A DNA stretch of 8,376 bases from Nitrospinae bacterium CG11_big_fil_rev_8_21_14_0_20_56_8 (GCA_002796165.1 PCWF01000012.1:1152-9527), one strand, 5' to 3'; positions 1-7,083 are shown, counted from the stretch's first letter. Program-made: numbers and translations. The notes: a model not told the origin generated them from the sequence alone.

Positions 1-3000
1 TGCGCCGCTTCCGAATCTCCCAACGGCAATTGCAGGGCGAATCGGCTTCCCCGGCCCGGTTCGCTGTCCAGACCGATGCTTCCTCCCATCCGTTCAAGCA
101 GACGCTTGCAAATGGACAGGCCGATTCCGTTTCCTTCCACGCGGATTCCCCCCGTGTCCAGCCGCTGAAACGGCTCGAAAATCACCGCATATTTTTCCGC
201 CGGGATGCCCACCCCGGTGTCCGAGACGATCAGGTGAACCCGGTTGCTTCGCGGCCATTTGGCATCGAGGTACACATCCCCTCCCGGGCGATTGTACTTG
301 ATCCCGTTGGCCAGAAGGTTGAGCAACACCTGCTTGAGGCGCATCCGGTCGGCTTGAACGCAGACCGGCCAGTCCTTGGGGATGTTGTTATGGATGCTCA
401 CCCGGTATTGCTCCGCAAGAGGGAGAATAAGTGTGAGCGTTTCATCCACGATGGAACACACCCGGATACTTTCCAACGTGATTTCCAGATTTCCCGACTC
501 CACGGTGGAGAGATTGAGCACCTCGTTGATGAGGGAAAGCAGATGATGCCCGCCCTTGAGGATCTGTTTGAGGCAGTTGATCTGTTCCGGGGAGAGCGAT
601 TCCTTGTTGTTGGCTTCCATGATCTGGGCGAATCCCAGGATGGCGTTCAGAGGGGTACGCAATTCGTGGCTCATGCGCGAGAGAAATTCGGATTTTTCCT
701 TGCTGGCATTCTCCGCCTCGTCCTTGGCGCGGAGCAGTTGTTCCTGGGTTTGCTGGCGTTCGGTGATTTCCCTTTTCAGATGTTCATTGGCGATCAAGAG
801 GTCCCCGGTCCGCTCCACCACCCGTTGTTCCAGTTCCGTGTGGGCTTTTTTGAGAGCGGTTTCCCCCGCCATGCGTTCGGTGATGTCCTGCCCCGCGCTC
901 AAGGTCCCCAGGATGTGGCCGTTTTCATCGTACAGAATGGAATTCCTCCACTCGATGAGGGGTTCGCCGCCATTTCGCGTGCTGACCGGATTGGTGAAAT
1001 AATCCATTTGGCTGTTTTTCCCGGCCAGGAGAAGGTGGAATCCTCCACGAGTTGCCTCCCGGGCCGATTCGGGGACGAAATGGTCGAACCAGTTTTTGCC
1101 GATGATTTCTTCCCGCAGATACCCCAGAACATCGCACCCTTTCTGGTTGATGGAGACGACATTTTGTTCCGTGTCGATTTGGACGATGATGACATCCGCG
1201 ATATCGAAGAGTTTTTGGATCCGGTCCTTTTCCTTCTGCAATTCCCTCAGGGAGGTGGCGAGCTCCACGTGCGCCTTCTGCAGGGCCTGTTCCGCGTAAA
1301 AGCGGTCGGTGATGTCGATGGCGACGCCCAGCACCACCGGTTCCTCGCTCCCCACCATGGTGAAAGGAATTTTGGTGGTCTGGAGGATTCGGGTCTTCCT
1401 CTGGGCGTCCACCATCGATTCCTGGGCGATGAACAGGGGTTTCCCGGACCGTATGACTTCCTGATCGTCCTTTTGAAAATGTTCAAGCTCTTCCGGGGAC
1501 AGGCAGAACTCCTTCTCCGGAGACCCCACCAGCGAATCGACCGTGGTCCCATAGGCTTCGGCCACCGCCCGGTTGGCCAGGATGAACCGGCCTCGCCGGT
1601 TCTTGGCGAAAATAAAATGAGGCACCAGGTTGAGAATTTCCCGGAGCCAGGACTCACTGCTTCTCAGGGCCTGCTCGACGCGCTGGCGGCGAAATATGTG
1701 TTCCTCCAGATCGGTCTGGGTGGCTTCCATGGCGGCGATATGGTGTTGTTCCTTCTGGTAGAATAAAATCAATCGTGCGATAAAGAGCGCCGCCAGCAGG
1801 CCGAAGAGCAGGACCCCCTCGGGAAGGTAGGTCCGGCTCTCCCTGACCTCTTCGGGGCTCAGCCAGGTTCGAATCGTCCAATTGAGATTGTGCGTCTGAA
1901 TGAAAGCGTCCCGGCTGTCTCCGTCGGCGATTTGCGGGTTGAGCAGGGGAGACCGGTAGATTTCCCGGCCTTGTTCCCAAATTGTGAAAAAGGGATCCCG
2001 GACCGAGATGTCTTCCAGGAACACATCGAAGAAACGAGGTAACTTGAACACCGCGAGAATGAATCCATCGAACCCCCCTTTTCCGTAAATGGGAACCGCT
2101 GACAGAAATCCCCGGGTACCTTCGGGCAAGGAGAGGACATTGGAAATGTCGACCGCTTTTTCTCTTTTTACTTTTTTGAGAAAGGAGATGACGTTCGAAT
2201 GGAATGAAAGCCCCTGGTTCAGGTCCCTCTCATTTCCCTCGATGGGAACCACCCACCGCACCCGGTAAGAGGCGTCCACCCACTCGATGGCGCTGTACTC
2301 CGGGAAATCATCGACATAGTTTTGCGCATCGGCCCTCCACACCTCAAACTGCGGTTGCCCCCCCACCTCCCAGCGCCTGGCCATTCGGGTCAAGGCTTTC
2401 ATTTGAGATTCCAGTTGCGTTGAAAAAACCTTGCTGAATTTTTCCGCCTTGGTTTCCAGGGTTGAATAGACGTGCTGTTTCTGAAGGAAAGTCAGCGCCT
2501 GCCAGAGGCAAAGCGAAAGCGTGATAATGGCCACCGAGGAAACCAGGTGGAATCCCTCCGTGGGAGATTCCCCACGCTCCCTGCGTTTTTTCCAGGTCAG
2601 GGCGAGAAGGCTCCCGCCCACCAGAAGGAAATTCAGCGACGTGTGAATGGACATTTCCGGCAAAGTTCCCCACCGGTAGGTGGGCGTGAAATCGAGAAGG
2701 TAACCGAACGCCGAGGCTCCGCCCAGGGTGGTGACCATGGTGGCGAGGATGTTGGTGCACCGATCTTTCGACAAATTATACCGGGAAGCGGGAGCATGGT
2801 ACCGGCAGAGCAGGCAAATCCCGGTGAGAAGGAAACACAAGGCGGTATTCGGGGCCATGCGGCCGGGGGAAAACGGATGCGGAACGATTGAGGATCGCAT
2901 AAATAGCGCGTCGATGCCGAAATTCCAGCCTCCCAAATATTCCGCCAGCGTTGCAAACCCCAACAGGAAAACCAAACCCGCGGCCAGGCGGCCCAGCGCG

Positions 3001-3206
3001 GAGAAAGGCCGTGGAAACCCCATCGAGAGGAACACCAGACCGGACAGGAAAAATCCCAGGGCCGTATTGAAAACCATGGTTCCCCATCCGGGAAGAATCT
3101 GGACCAGGGAGGGCAGATCAAAAAACCAGCCTCCCATGACGATTCCGCCCATAAGGGCCAGCAGGGCGCCGATGCAGATCGACAACCGGTACGAGGTGAA
3201 GCCCAT
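1..3206 (-). CDS. Membrane-bound CHASE/PAS sensor histidine kinase (partial, 3' end outside window)
   Basis: An unbroken reading frame of 1068 codons runs from ATG at 3206 to the window edge. The start is preceded by GGAG with 9 nt spacing. Domains in order: six hydrophobic helices (about residues 8-28, 44-63, 71-90, 118-134, 150-171, 191-205) arranged as three similar two-helix units, then helix 7 (220-241). A CHASE-type extracytoplasmic sensor follows (about 245-450), with RMARRWE at 274-280 and DFPEYSAIEWVD at 300-311. Then come a helix (464-483), PAS/PAC 1 (about 517-635, ending IDITDR), PAS/PAC 2 (about 662-778, ending DITER) and a coiled coil (780-838). HisKA has SHELRTPLN with phospho-acceptor His847. 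HATPase_c has an N box (N963, N967), G1 box DTGVGIP from 996 and G2 box GNGIG from 1025. All catalytic motifs are intact, so it should be an active kinase. The signal is unknown. No response regulator is visible; a receiver domain could follow beyond the edge. It is divergent from the cyclic-nucleotide-domain gene. Confidence 0.95.
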   Translation of the reverse strand, partial: MGFTSYRLSICIGALLALMGGIVMGGWFFDLPSLVQILPGWGTMVFNTALGFFLSGLVFLSMGFPRPFSALGRLAAGLVFLLGFATLAEYLGGWNFGIDALFMRSSIVPHPFSPGRMAPNTALCFLLTGICLLCRYHAPASRYNLSKDRCTNILATMVTTLGGASAFGYLLDFTPTYRWGTLPEMSIHTSLNFLLVGGSLLALTWKKRRERGESPTEGFHLVSSVAIITLSLCLWQALTFLQKQHVYSTLETKAEKFSKVFSTQLESQMKALTRMARRWEVGGQPQFEVWRADAQNYVDDFPEYSAIEWVDASYRVRWVVPIEGNERDLNQGLSFHSNVISFLKKVKREKAVDISNVLSLPEGTRGFLSAVPIYGKGGFDGFILAVFKLPRFFDVFLEDISVRDPFFTIWEQGREIYRSPLLNPQIADGDSRDAFIQTHNLNWTIRTWLSPEEVRESRTYLPEGVLLFGLLAALFIARLILFYQKEQHHIAAMEATQTDLEEHIFRRQRVEQALRSSESWLREILNLVPHFIFAKNRRGRFILANRAVAEAYGTTVDSLVGSPEKEFCLSPEELEHFQKDDQEVIRSGKPLFIAQESMVDAQRKTRILQTTKIPFTMVGSEEPVVLGVAIDITDRFYAEQALQKAHVELATSLRELQKEKDRIQKLFDIADVIIVQIDTEQNVVSINQKGCDVLGYLREEIIGKNWFDHFVPESAREATRGGFHLLLAGKNSQMDYFTNPVSTRNGGEPLIEWRNSILYDENGHILGTLSAGQDITERMAGETALKKAHTELEQRVVERTGDLLIANEHLKREITERQQTQEQLLRAKDEAENASKEKSEFLSRMSHELRTPLNAILGFAQIMEANNKESLSPEQINCLKQILKGGHHLLSLINEVLNLSTVESGNLEITLESIRVCSIVDETLTLILPLAEQYRVSIHNNIPKDWPVCVQADRMRLKQVLLNLLANGIKYNRPGGDVYLDAKWPRSNRVHLIVSDTGVGIPAEKYAVIFEPFQRLDTGGIRVEGNGIGLSICKRLLERMGGSIGLDSEPGRGSRFALQLPLGDSEAA

Positions 3207-3403
3207 AGAACAGTTCTCCACAAAATCGGTTAAACCGGATCGAACCAGTTTAAACCAAAAATTTTCAATGTCGAATCGGGAATTTGGGGTTTCCGGGAAA
3301 CCAGGAATTAACGCCGAGGGGTTTTCTGGGATGCGGGAATATAGTAAAATGATCCCGCTTGCAACCTTCCCGTCCCGAAAATCGATCCATTGACGGTAGA
3401 ACC
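3207..3403. promoter_or_regulatory. Divergent intergenic region between kinase and cyclic-nucleotide-domain gene
   Basis: This 197-bp spacer must hold the 5' signals of both neighbours. On the minus strand a weak candidate promoter for the kinase is TCGACA (3274-3269), a 16-bp spacer, then TAAACT (3252-3247). On the plus strand a TATAGT (3340-3345) could serve as a -10 for the cyclic-nucleotide-domain gene, but I see no convincing -35 for it. Two related inverted repeats lie next to the kinase side (separate entry). The promoter calls are inference from short matches. Confidence 0.3.
3227..3256. repeat. Paired GTT(T)AAACC inverted repeats, candidate operator
   Basis: CGGTTAAACCG (3227-3237) is a perfect inverted repeat around one central base. 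The palindrome GTTTAAAC (3248-3255), followed by C, gives a second GTT(T)AAACC-like element. Their right ends (3236 and 3256) are 20 bp apart, about two helical turns. The second copy overlaps the candidate -10 of the kinase gene and the first lies just downstream. This arrangement would suit a dimeric regulator acting on the kinase promoter. The regulator is unknown, and such short repeats could occur by chance. Confidence 0.35.
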
Positions 3404-3748
3404 ATGTTTACGATCAAGGAATATCGCAAAGGGAAATACATCATCCGGCAGGGGACGCACGGGACCAGCGCCTTCATCCTCAAGAAGGGCTCAGTCGAAG
3501 TGTTTCGCGAGGACGCCGGGGGAAACAAGATCCCCATTGCCGTATTGAAAGAAGGCGATGTCTTCGGCGAAATGGCCATGATCTCCGACACCCCCCGGAC
3601 GGCCAACGTGGTCACGCTGGATGACTGCCAGGTGGCCGTCCTCACCAAGGAAGCCTTCCTGAATCTTCCCGACAACAATCCCGCCGTGGTCCGGATCAAG
3701 AAGGTCATGATAGACCGGTTGAAAGGGATTAAATCCAGTTCCCGGTAA
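3404..3748 (+). CDS. Stand-alone cyclic-nucleotide-binding domain protein
   Basis: A 114-aa protein made of a single CRP/PKA-type cNMP-binding beta-roll, beginning FTIKEYRKGKYIIRQG. The phosphate-binding cassette is recognisable as FGEMAMISDTPRTANV (about residues 59-74), with the Glu that contacts the ribose and the Arg that contacts the cyclic phosphate both present. It therefore looks able to bind cAMP or cGMP. There is no helix-turn-helix, kinase, channel or other effector domain; after the roll only a short helix (VVRIKKVMIDRLKGI) remains, as expected for the closing C-helix. I chose ATG 3404 because the product then starts at the usual beginning of the fold; an in-frame TTG at 3359 would add 15 unconserved-looking residues. 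The Shine-Dalgarno is weak. It probably acts by protein-protein contact in the cytoplasm, but the partner is unknown. It converges on modC, with 47 bp between the stop codons. Confidence 0.88.
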   Translation: MFTIKEYRKGKYIIRQGTHGTSAFILKKGSVEVFREDAGGNKIPIAVLKEGDVFGEMAMISDTPRTANVVTLDDCQVAVLTKEAFLNLPDNNPAVVRIKKVMIDRLKGIKSSSR

Positions 3749-3795
3749 ATTCCATTTTCGGGAGGCGTGCCCCGCGTACGGCTCCTGAGCGGAGG

Positions 3796-4878
3796 TCACG
3801 TGTGCGGAAAGAGGTGGATTTCCGTGGCCTTCACCGCGAGGTGAACCGTCCTCTCTTCCCGGAGGTCCAGTTCGGCTAGAGATTCGCGGGTGATAAGCGC
3901 GTCGAGCGGAAACCCGCAATCCACCGTCAACCGCACCAGGGTTTCCTCGTGGGTAATGTGGCGCAGGACCCCGGTCAACCGGTTGCGCGCCGAACTCCTG
4001 GGGCTATTTTCGGGCAGGAGGACGATATCCTCCGCCCGGATGCCGACCATCACCGGTCCCGGATCGCAGTCCCCGGCGAGGGTGGTGAGTTGGTGATTTC
4101 CCACCCGCACCTGTGCCATGCCGTCCGCCTGGGCCACCATCTCCCCGGGAAGGACGTTTTCCATGCCGACGATTTCCGCGGTCCGCTTTTGGTTGGGTCT
4201 GCTGAAAACATCGGAAATGGAGCCCTGCTGGAGAATCGATCCTTCGTTCATGACGATCAACCGGTCCCCCAGCGAGAGAGCCTCGGTGCGGTCGTGCGTG
4301 ACGAGAAGGACGGGGATGTCGAAACGTCCCAGAAGTTTTCGCAGATCCTTCCTCAGGCGGACCCGGGTGGGCTGATCCAGCGCCGACAGCGGTTCGTCGA
4401 GCAGAAGGAGCCGGGGGCGTCGAACCAGCGTGCGGGCCAGGGCCACCCGTTGCTTTTCCCCTCCCGACAGCGAGCGGACGTTCCGGTCCGCGAGGGAGCC
4501 CAGGTCGAACACGTCCAGCATTTCCCCGATGCGGGCCGACCGCTCCGTTCGTGAAAGGTCCGGAAGATGATACCCGATGTTGTTTCGCACCGAGAGGTGG
4601 GGAAACAGCGCGTAATCCTGAAAAAAGTAACCGATGGTCCGTTTTTGCGGAGGCAGGAATCGACGCTTCTGCGAGTCGAACCAGGTCTCCCCCCCGAATC
4701 GGATGAGTCCCCGGTCGGGCCGGTCGAGCCCGGCCAGACAACGCAGAACTGTGGTTTTCCCCGCCCCGGAGGGGCCGAACAAAACCGTCCAGGCCCGCTC
4801 CGGCTCCAGGGTGAACGCAACGTCCACTTTCCGGTCCGGAAATGTTTTTTCAATCTCGACGACGATGGGAGCGTTCAC
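3796..4878 (-). CDS. modC: Molybdate ABC transporter ATP-binding protein ModC
   Basis: A 360-aa cytoplasmic ATPase that powers molybdate import through ModB. Motifs: Walker A GPSGAGKTT (residues 35-43), Q-loop Gln87 (YFFQDYALFPHLSV), ABC signature LSGGEKQR (137-144), Walker B LLLLDEP with Asp161-Glu162, D-loop SALD (165-168) and switch His195. The remaining ~130 residues (from about 230) include a C-terminal TOBE/Mop-like region (about 288-357), typical of ModC and used in other members to sense oxyanion. The length matches the family (about 350 aa). The start is GTG at 4878, with GAAGG 7 nt upstream, 10 bp after the modB stop. As last gene of modABC it should be co-transcribed from the modA promoter. 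Sequence alone cannot exclude tungstate or sulfate, but the adjacent ModA and the ModE-type operator favour molybdate. Confidence 0.96.
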   Translation of the reverse strand: MNAPIVVEIEKTFPDRKVDVAFTLEPERAWTVLFGPSGAGKTTVLRCLAGLDRPDRGLIRFGGETWFDSQKRRFLPPQKRTIGYFFQDYALFPHLSVRNNIGYHLPDLSRTERSARIGEMLDVFDLGSLADRNVRSLSGGEKQRVALARTLVRRPRLLLLDEPLSALDQPTRVRLRKDLRKLLGRFDIPVLLVTHDRTEALSLGDRLIVMNEGSILQQGSISDVFSRPNQKRTAEIVGMENVLPGEMVAQADGMAQVRVGNHQLTTLAGDCDPGPVMVGIRAEDIVLLPENSPRSSARNRLTGVLRHITHEETLVRLTVDCGFPLDALITRESLAELDLREERTVHLAVKATEIHLFPHT

Positions 4879-4888
4879 CGGGCGGCCT

Positions 4889-5566
4889 TCAGAAACGTTT
4901 GGGGGACACGGCCCAGATACGCCGATTTACCGCGTAAACCAGGGCCAGCACCATGAACGAAAAGACCAGGAGTACGAGGGACATCTGCCCCGCCTCGTGG
5001 TATTCCATCGACTGCACGTTATCGAAGATGGCGATGGAAACCACCCGGGTGCTTCCCGGGATGTTTCCTCCCACGAGAAGCACCACACCGAACTCGCCCA
5101 GCGTATGCGCGAAGGAGAGCACGATCCCGGTGAGCAAACCCGGAACCGAGGAGGGAAGGACGACGGTGAGAAATGTCTTGATGCGGGACGCCCCCAACAT
5201 CCAGGCCGCCTCGCTTAACCGCAAATCCACCGACTCGAACGAGGCCAGAAACGGTTGCACGGCAAACGGGAGGCTGTACAAAAGAGACGCCAGAACGAGT
5301 CCCTGAAACGTGAAGGGCAACGTGTCCCCGAACACCTTGAGATAGGCCGATCCCAGCCACGAGTTGGGGCTGATCGCCACGAGGATGTAATATCCCAGCA
5401 CGGTAGGCGGCAGAACGATCGGCAGAGCCACCATCGACTCCACCAGAAATTTCCACTTCCAGCGGGTTTGGCTCAGCCAGCCGGCGAGGGGGATTCCCAG
5501 GACCAGGAGACCGGCGGTGACCACCGCGGCCAGGCGCAGAGAGAGATAAAAGGGGTCAAGATTCAT
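4889..5566 (-). CDS. modB: Molybdate ABC transporter permease ModB
   Basis: A 225-aa inner-membrane permease forming the oxyanion channel as a dimer. Hydrophobic segments lie at about residues 9-31, 42-66, 85-107, 138-152 and 194-213. The cytoplasmic EAA loop that docks ModC is SEAAWMLGASRIKTFLTVVLP (118-138), with the invariant Gly125. The ModB-type motif HTLGEFGVVLLVGGNIPG occurs at 154-171. The length is normal for ModB. ATG 5566 overlaps the modA stop by four bases (ATGA), a sign of translational coupling, and GAGG sits 5 nt upstream. Subfamily assignment rests on these motifs plus location between modA and modC. Confidence 0.97.
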   Translation of the reverse strand: MNLDPFYLSLRLAAVVTAGLLVLGIPLAGWLSQTRWKWKFLVESMVALPIVLPPTVLGYYILVAISPNSWLGSAYLKVFGDTLPFTFQGLVLASLLYSLPFAVQPFLASFESVDLRLSEAAWMLGASRIKTFLTVVLPSSVPGLLTGIVLSFAHTLGEFGVVLLVGGNIPGSTRVVSIAIFDNVQSMEYHEAGQMSLVLLVFSFMVLALVYAVNRRIWAVSPKRF

Positions 5567-6351
5567 CGCGGCCTCGATTCCGGGAAACCGAATCCGTAGC
5601 GCTCAAGAATCTTCTGTCCTTTCGGATGGGTGACAAAACGGGCGAAGGATCGGGCTCCCTCCGGGTTTTGGGTGTTGGTGAGAAGAAGGAAAGACTGGTC
5701 GATCGGGGCATAAAAATCGGGGGGGATCTCCCAGAACGATCCCGCAGTTTTCATCTTATCCGTCACCGCGAGCGAGTAGGCGATCAAGCCTGCCTGAGCC
5801 GCGCCGGAATGGGCAAACTGCGCCGCCTGGGAAATGTTTTCCCCGAACACCAGGCGGGGTTCCAGTTCGATATAAATTCCCGCCCGGTTCATCGCCTCCA
5901 CCGCCGCGCGTCCGTAAGGGGCAAGTGAGGGGTTGGCGATGGCTACTTTTTTAATCGAGGGATTCAAAAGGGAGACCATCTTGTCTTTTACCGGGTCGAT
6001 GCCGACCATGGAAGGAATCCACAGGACCAACCTCCCCCGCGCGTAAAGTTGGGGTGGACTGGAATCCAGGCTCATGCCCTTTTCTGCAAGCCGGGCCGGG
6101 TAGGTTACATCCGCCGAAAAATAGACGTCAAAGGGAGCTCTGTTCAGGATTTGGCTGTAAAAATTACCCGACGACCCGAAAGACAATTTTACGGACGTTC
6201 CTGGATTCTCCCGTTCGAACGCCTTGGCGATTTCGGTGAAAGGGAATTTCATGCTTGAAGCCGCGGCCACCAGTACCGTGCTTCCCCCGGCAAACGCGGG
6301 AACCGGGCCCAACGGGGATAGCGCCAGTAGGAGCATCAGGATTCGTTTCAT
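5563..6351 (-). CDS. modA: Periplasmic molybdate-binding protein ModA
   Basis: A 262-aa substrate-binding protein that delivers molybdate to ModB. The N-terminus MKRILMLLLALSPLGPVPAFA is a Sec signal peptide with probable cleavage after AFA at residue 21; there is no lipobox Cys. The mature protein starts with the ModA pattern STVLVAAASSM, then FGSSGNFYSQI (oxyanion-contacting Ser residues expected here), ANPSLAPYGRAA, and GENISQAAQFAHSGAAQAGLIAYSLA, which resembles the Azotobacter-type ModA branch. An upstream ATG at 6393 would place 14 extra polar residues before the signal peptide and would lie almost at the predicted transcription start. ATG 6351, with a GGAAA 6 nt upstream, is therefore preferred. 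First gene of modABC. Confidence 0.96.
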   Translation of the reverse strand: MKRILMLLLALSPLGPVPAFAGGSTVLVAAASSMKFPFTEIAKAFERENPGTSVKLSFGSSGNFYSQILNRAPFDVYFSADVTYPARLAEKGMSLDSSPPQLYARGRLVLWIPSMVGIDPVKDKMVSLLNPSIKKVAIANPSLAPYGRAAVEAMNRAGIYIELEPRLVFGENISQAAQFAHSGAAQAGLIAYSLAVTDKMKTAGSFWEIPPDFYAPIDQSFLLLTNTQNPEGARSFARFVTHPKGQKILERYGFGFPESRPR

Positions 6352-6403
6352 GTAAAATTTCCGTTCGTGAAGAGTTTTGGAAAGGGACTCCATCCGATTG
6401 TTC

Positions 6404-6427
6404 CGTTATATATCATAGAATATAGCG
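6404..6427. promoter_or_regulatory. ModE-type operator of the modABC operon
   Basis: On the plus strand CGTTATAT (6404-6411), an 8-nt spacer (ATCATAGA), then ATATAGCG (6420-6427). The half sites are inverted repeats matching at 7 of 8 positions. The 8-8-8 layout and half-site sequence closely match the known E. coli modA operator pattern (CGTTATAT-N8-ACATAACG). It lies 53 bp upstream of the modA start and covers the predicted -10 and spacer, where binding would block transcription. No modE gene is in the window, so the regulator would be encoded elsewhere. Confidence 0.82.
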
Positions 6428-6436
6428 CAGGGTCAA
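6407..6436 (-). promoter_or_regulatory. Candidate sigma-70 promoter of modABC
   Basis: Minus strand: -35 TTGACC (6436-6431, five of six matches to TTGACA), 18-bp spacer, -10 TATATA (6412-6407, four of six). The predicted transcript start near 6400 would give a leader of about 50 nt before modA ATG 6351. That is too short for a Moco-type riboswitch, so control is more likely at the overlapping ModE site. The -10 could be shifted within this A/T-rich stretch. Confidence 0.5.
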
Positions 6437-6452
6437 GGACAAACGGCGCACC

Positions 6453-6486
6453 GGGCCGGGGAAGAATTGGGGGGGGAAGGGCGGGG
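6453..6486 (+). other. G-quadruplex-type G-run cluster
   Basis: The plus strand has G-runs at 6453-6455, 6458-6461, 6469-6476, 6479-6481 and 6483-6486. Loops between the last four runs are 7, 2 and 1 nt, which meets the usual G3+N1-7 pattern. The cluster lies between the modABC promoter and the start of the plus-strand gene cluster, where it could affect DNA structure in either promoter. Folding is inferred, not shown. Confidence 0.45.
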
Positions 6487-6487
6487 C

Positions 6488-6516
6488 TTGTTTCCGTAAA
6501 AATACAAAGGTAATAT
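6488..6516 (+). promoter_or_regulatory. Weak candidate promoter for the 6524-7859 gene cluster
   Basis: TTGTTT (6488-6493), an exact 17-bp spacer, then TAATAT (6511-6516). Match to consensus is modest (three and four of six). If used, transcription would begin at or very near ATG 6524, giving an almost leaderless mRNA. The spacing is good but the element may be fortuitous in this locally A/T-rich stretch. Confidence 0.3.
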
Positions 6517-6523
6517 AAAACGC

Positions 6524-6760
6524 ATGGAAGACCGGTTTGCCCCGCTTAAGAAACGACTCCTGGAAATCTGCGGCCGTCTCGACGAGGACGAGCAGATCTA
6601 TTTTCGTCCGCTGGTGGAGGAGTTTTCGGGTTCCACCTCTGAGTTTCAACGCATCATGCGCGACCTGGGAAAATTTGGTTCCAAGATCGGCGACGGCAGT
6701 ACGTTTGCCGTGTACCGGGAGGTTCAACACCTGTTCGACGATGCCTTTCGCAGGAAATAG
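6524..6760 (+). CDS. Small hypothetical protein
   Basis: A 78-aa charged protein that I do not recognise. It begins MEDRFAPLKKRLLEICGRLDED and ends LFDDAFRRK, with no signal peptide, membrane helix, metal-binding Cys pattern or known motif. It looks mostly helical: an N-terminal amphipathic helix, a Gly/Ser-rich centre (KFGSKIGDGSTF) and a C-terminal helix. It is likely cytoplasmic. The only upstream Shine-Dalgarno-like stretch is AAAGG, 13 nt before ATG, which is farther than usual; a leaderless start is possible. Its stop is 7 bp before the acylphosphatase start, and the Shine-Dalgarno of that gene overlaps its stop codon, so the two are almost certainly one operon. That linkage is the main support that it is a real gene. 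Confidence 0.65.
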   Translation: MEDRFAPLKKRLLEICGRLDEDEQIYFRPLVEEFSGSTSEFQRIMRDLGKFGSKIGDGSTFAVYREVQHLFDDAFRRK

Positions 6761-6767
6761 GATACTT

Positions 6768-7043
6768 ATGGGACAGATGGCGGTCAATCTTCTGGCGCAC
6801 GGCCGGGTGCAGGGGGTCTGGTTCCGCGCCAGCGCCCAGACGGAAGCGCGCCGGTTGGCGATCACCGGGTGGGTACGCAATTGTTCGGATGGCACGGTCG
6901 AAATTCATGCCGAAGGCGACCAGAACGACCTCGAACGGTTCATCAGTTGGTGCCGGAAGGGTCCGCCCGGAGCCGATGTGACGCAACTTGAGGTGGAATG
7001 GGTGTCCGTCAAGGGAGGCAAGTCCTTTGAGGTGAGGCATTGA
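6768..7043 (+). CDS. acyP: Acylphosphatase
   Basis: A 91-aa cytoplasmic enzyme hydrolysing acyl phosphates to carboxylate and phosphate. It has the family signature GRVQGVWFRASAQTEARRL, with catalytic Arg20 in the phosphate loop, and GWVRNCSDGTVEIHAEG with catalytic Asn38. The length equals the family norm (about 90 aa). ATG 6768 is chosen because AGGA (6759-6762) lies 5 nt upstream; ATG 6777 (Met4) is a less well spaced alternative. It follows the 78-aa gene by 7 bp. In most bacteria this small protein is a housekeeping enzyme of uncertain physiological substrate. Confidence 0.95.
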   Translation: MGQMAVNLLAHGRVQGVWFRASAQTEARRLAITGWVRNCSDGTVEIHAEGDQNDLERFISWCRKGPPGADVTQLEVEWVSVKGGKSFEVRH

Positions 7044-7083
7044 ATCCCGTTTCACCCGGGCGCATGTTTCATTCCTAATCCCA

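Noticed and set aside
30..1766. A 578-codon open frame on the plus strand
   Set aside because: It is read in exact codon register opposite the histidine kinase, whose PAS, HisKA and HATPase motifs are unmistakable. The plus-strand product has no recognisable domain; such antisense frames are common in GC-rich genes.
3761..3785. Imperfect hairpin (GGAG...CTCC with an inner CGT/ACG pairing) between the convergent cyclic-nucleotide-domain gene and modC
   Set aside because: The stem is interrupted and neither strand has a T-run after it, so I do not call it a terminator.
3949..4554. A 201-codon plus-strand frame, and a 245-codon minus-strand frame at 4004-4741, over modC
   Set aside because: Both are out of frame with ModC, whose motifs and length are complete. 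Their translations are low-complexity and rich in Arg, Pro and Gly.
6391..6393. Upstream ATG for modA adding 14 residues
   Set aside because: It would put a polar extension before the signal peptide and lies only a few bases from the predicted transcription start.
6352..6403. Possible molybdenum-cofactor riboswitch upstream of modA
   Set aside because: The predicted leader is only about 50 nt, too short for that RNA, and a ModE-type operator explains the regulation better.
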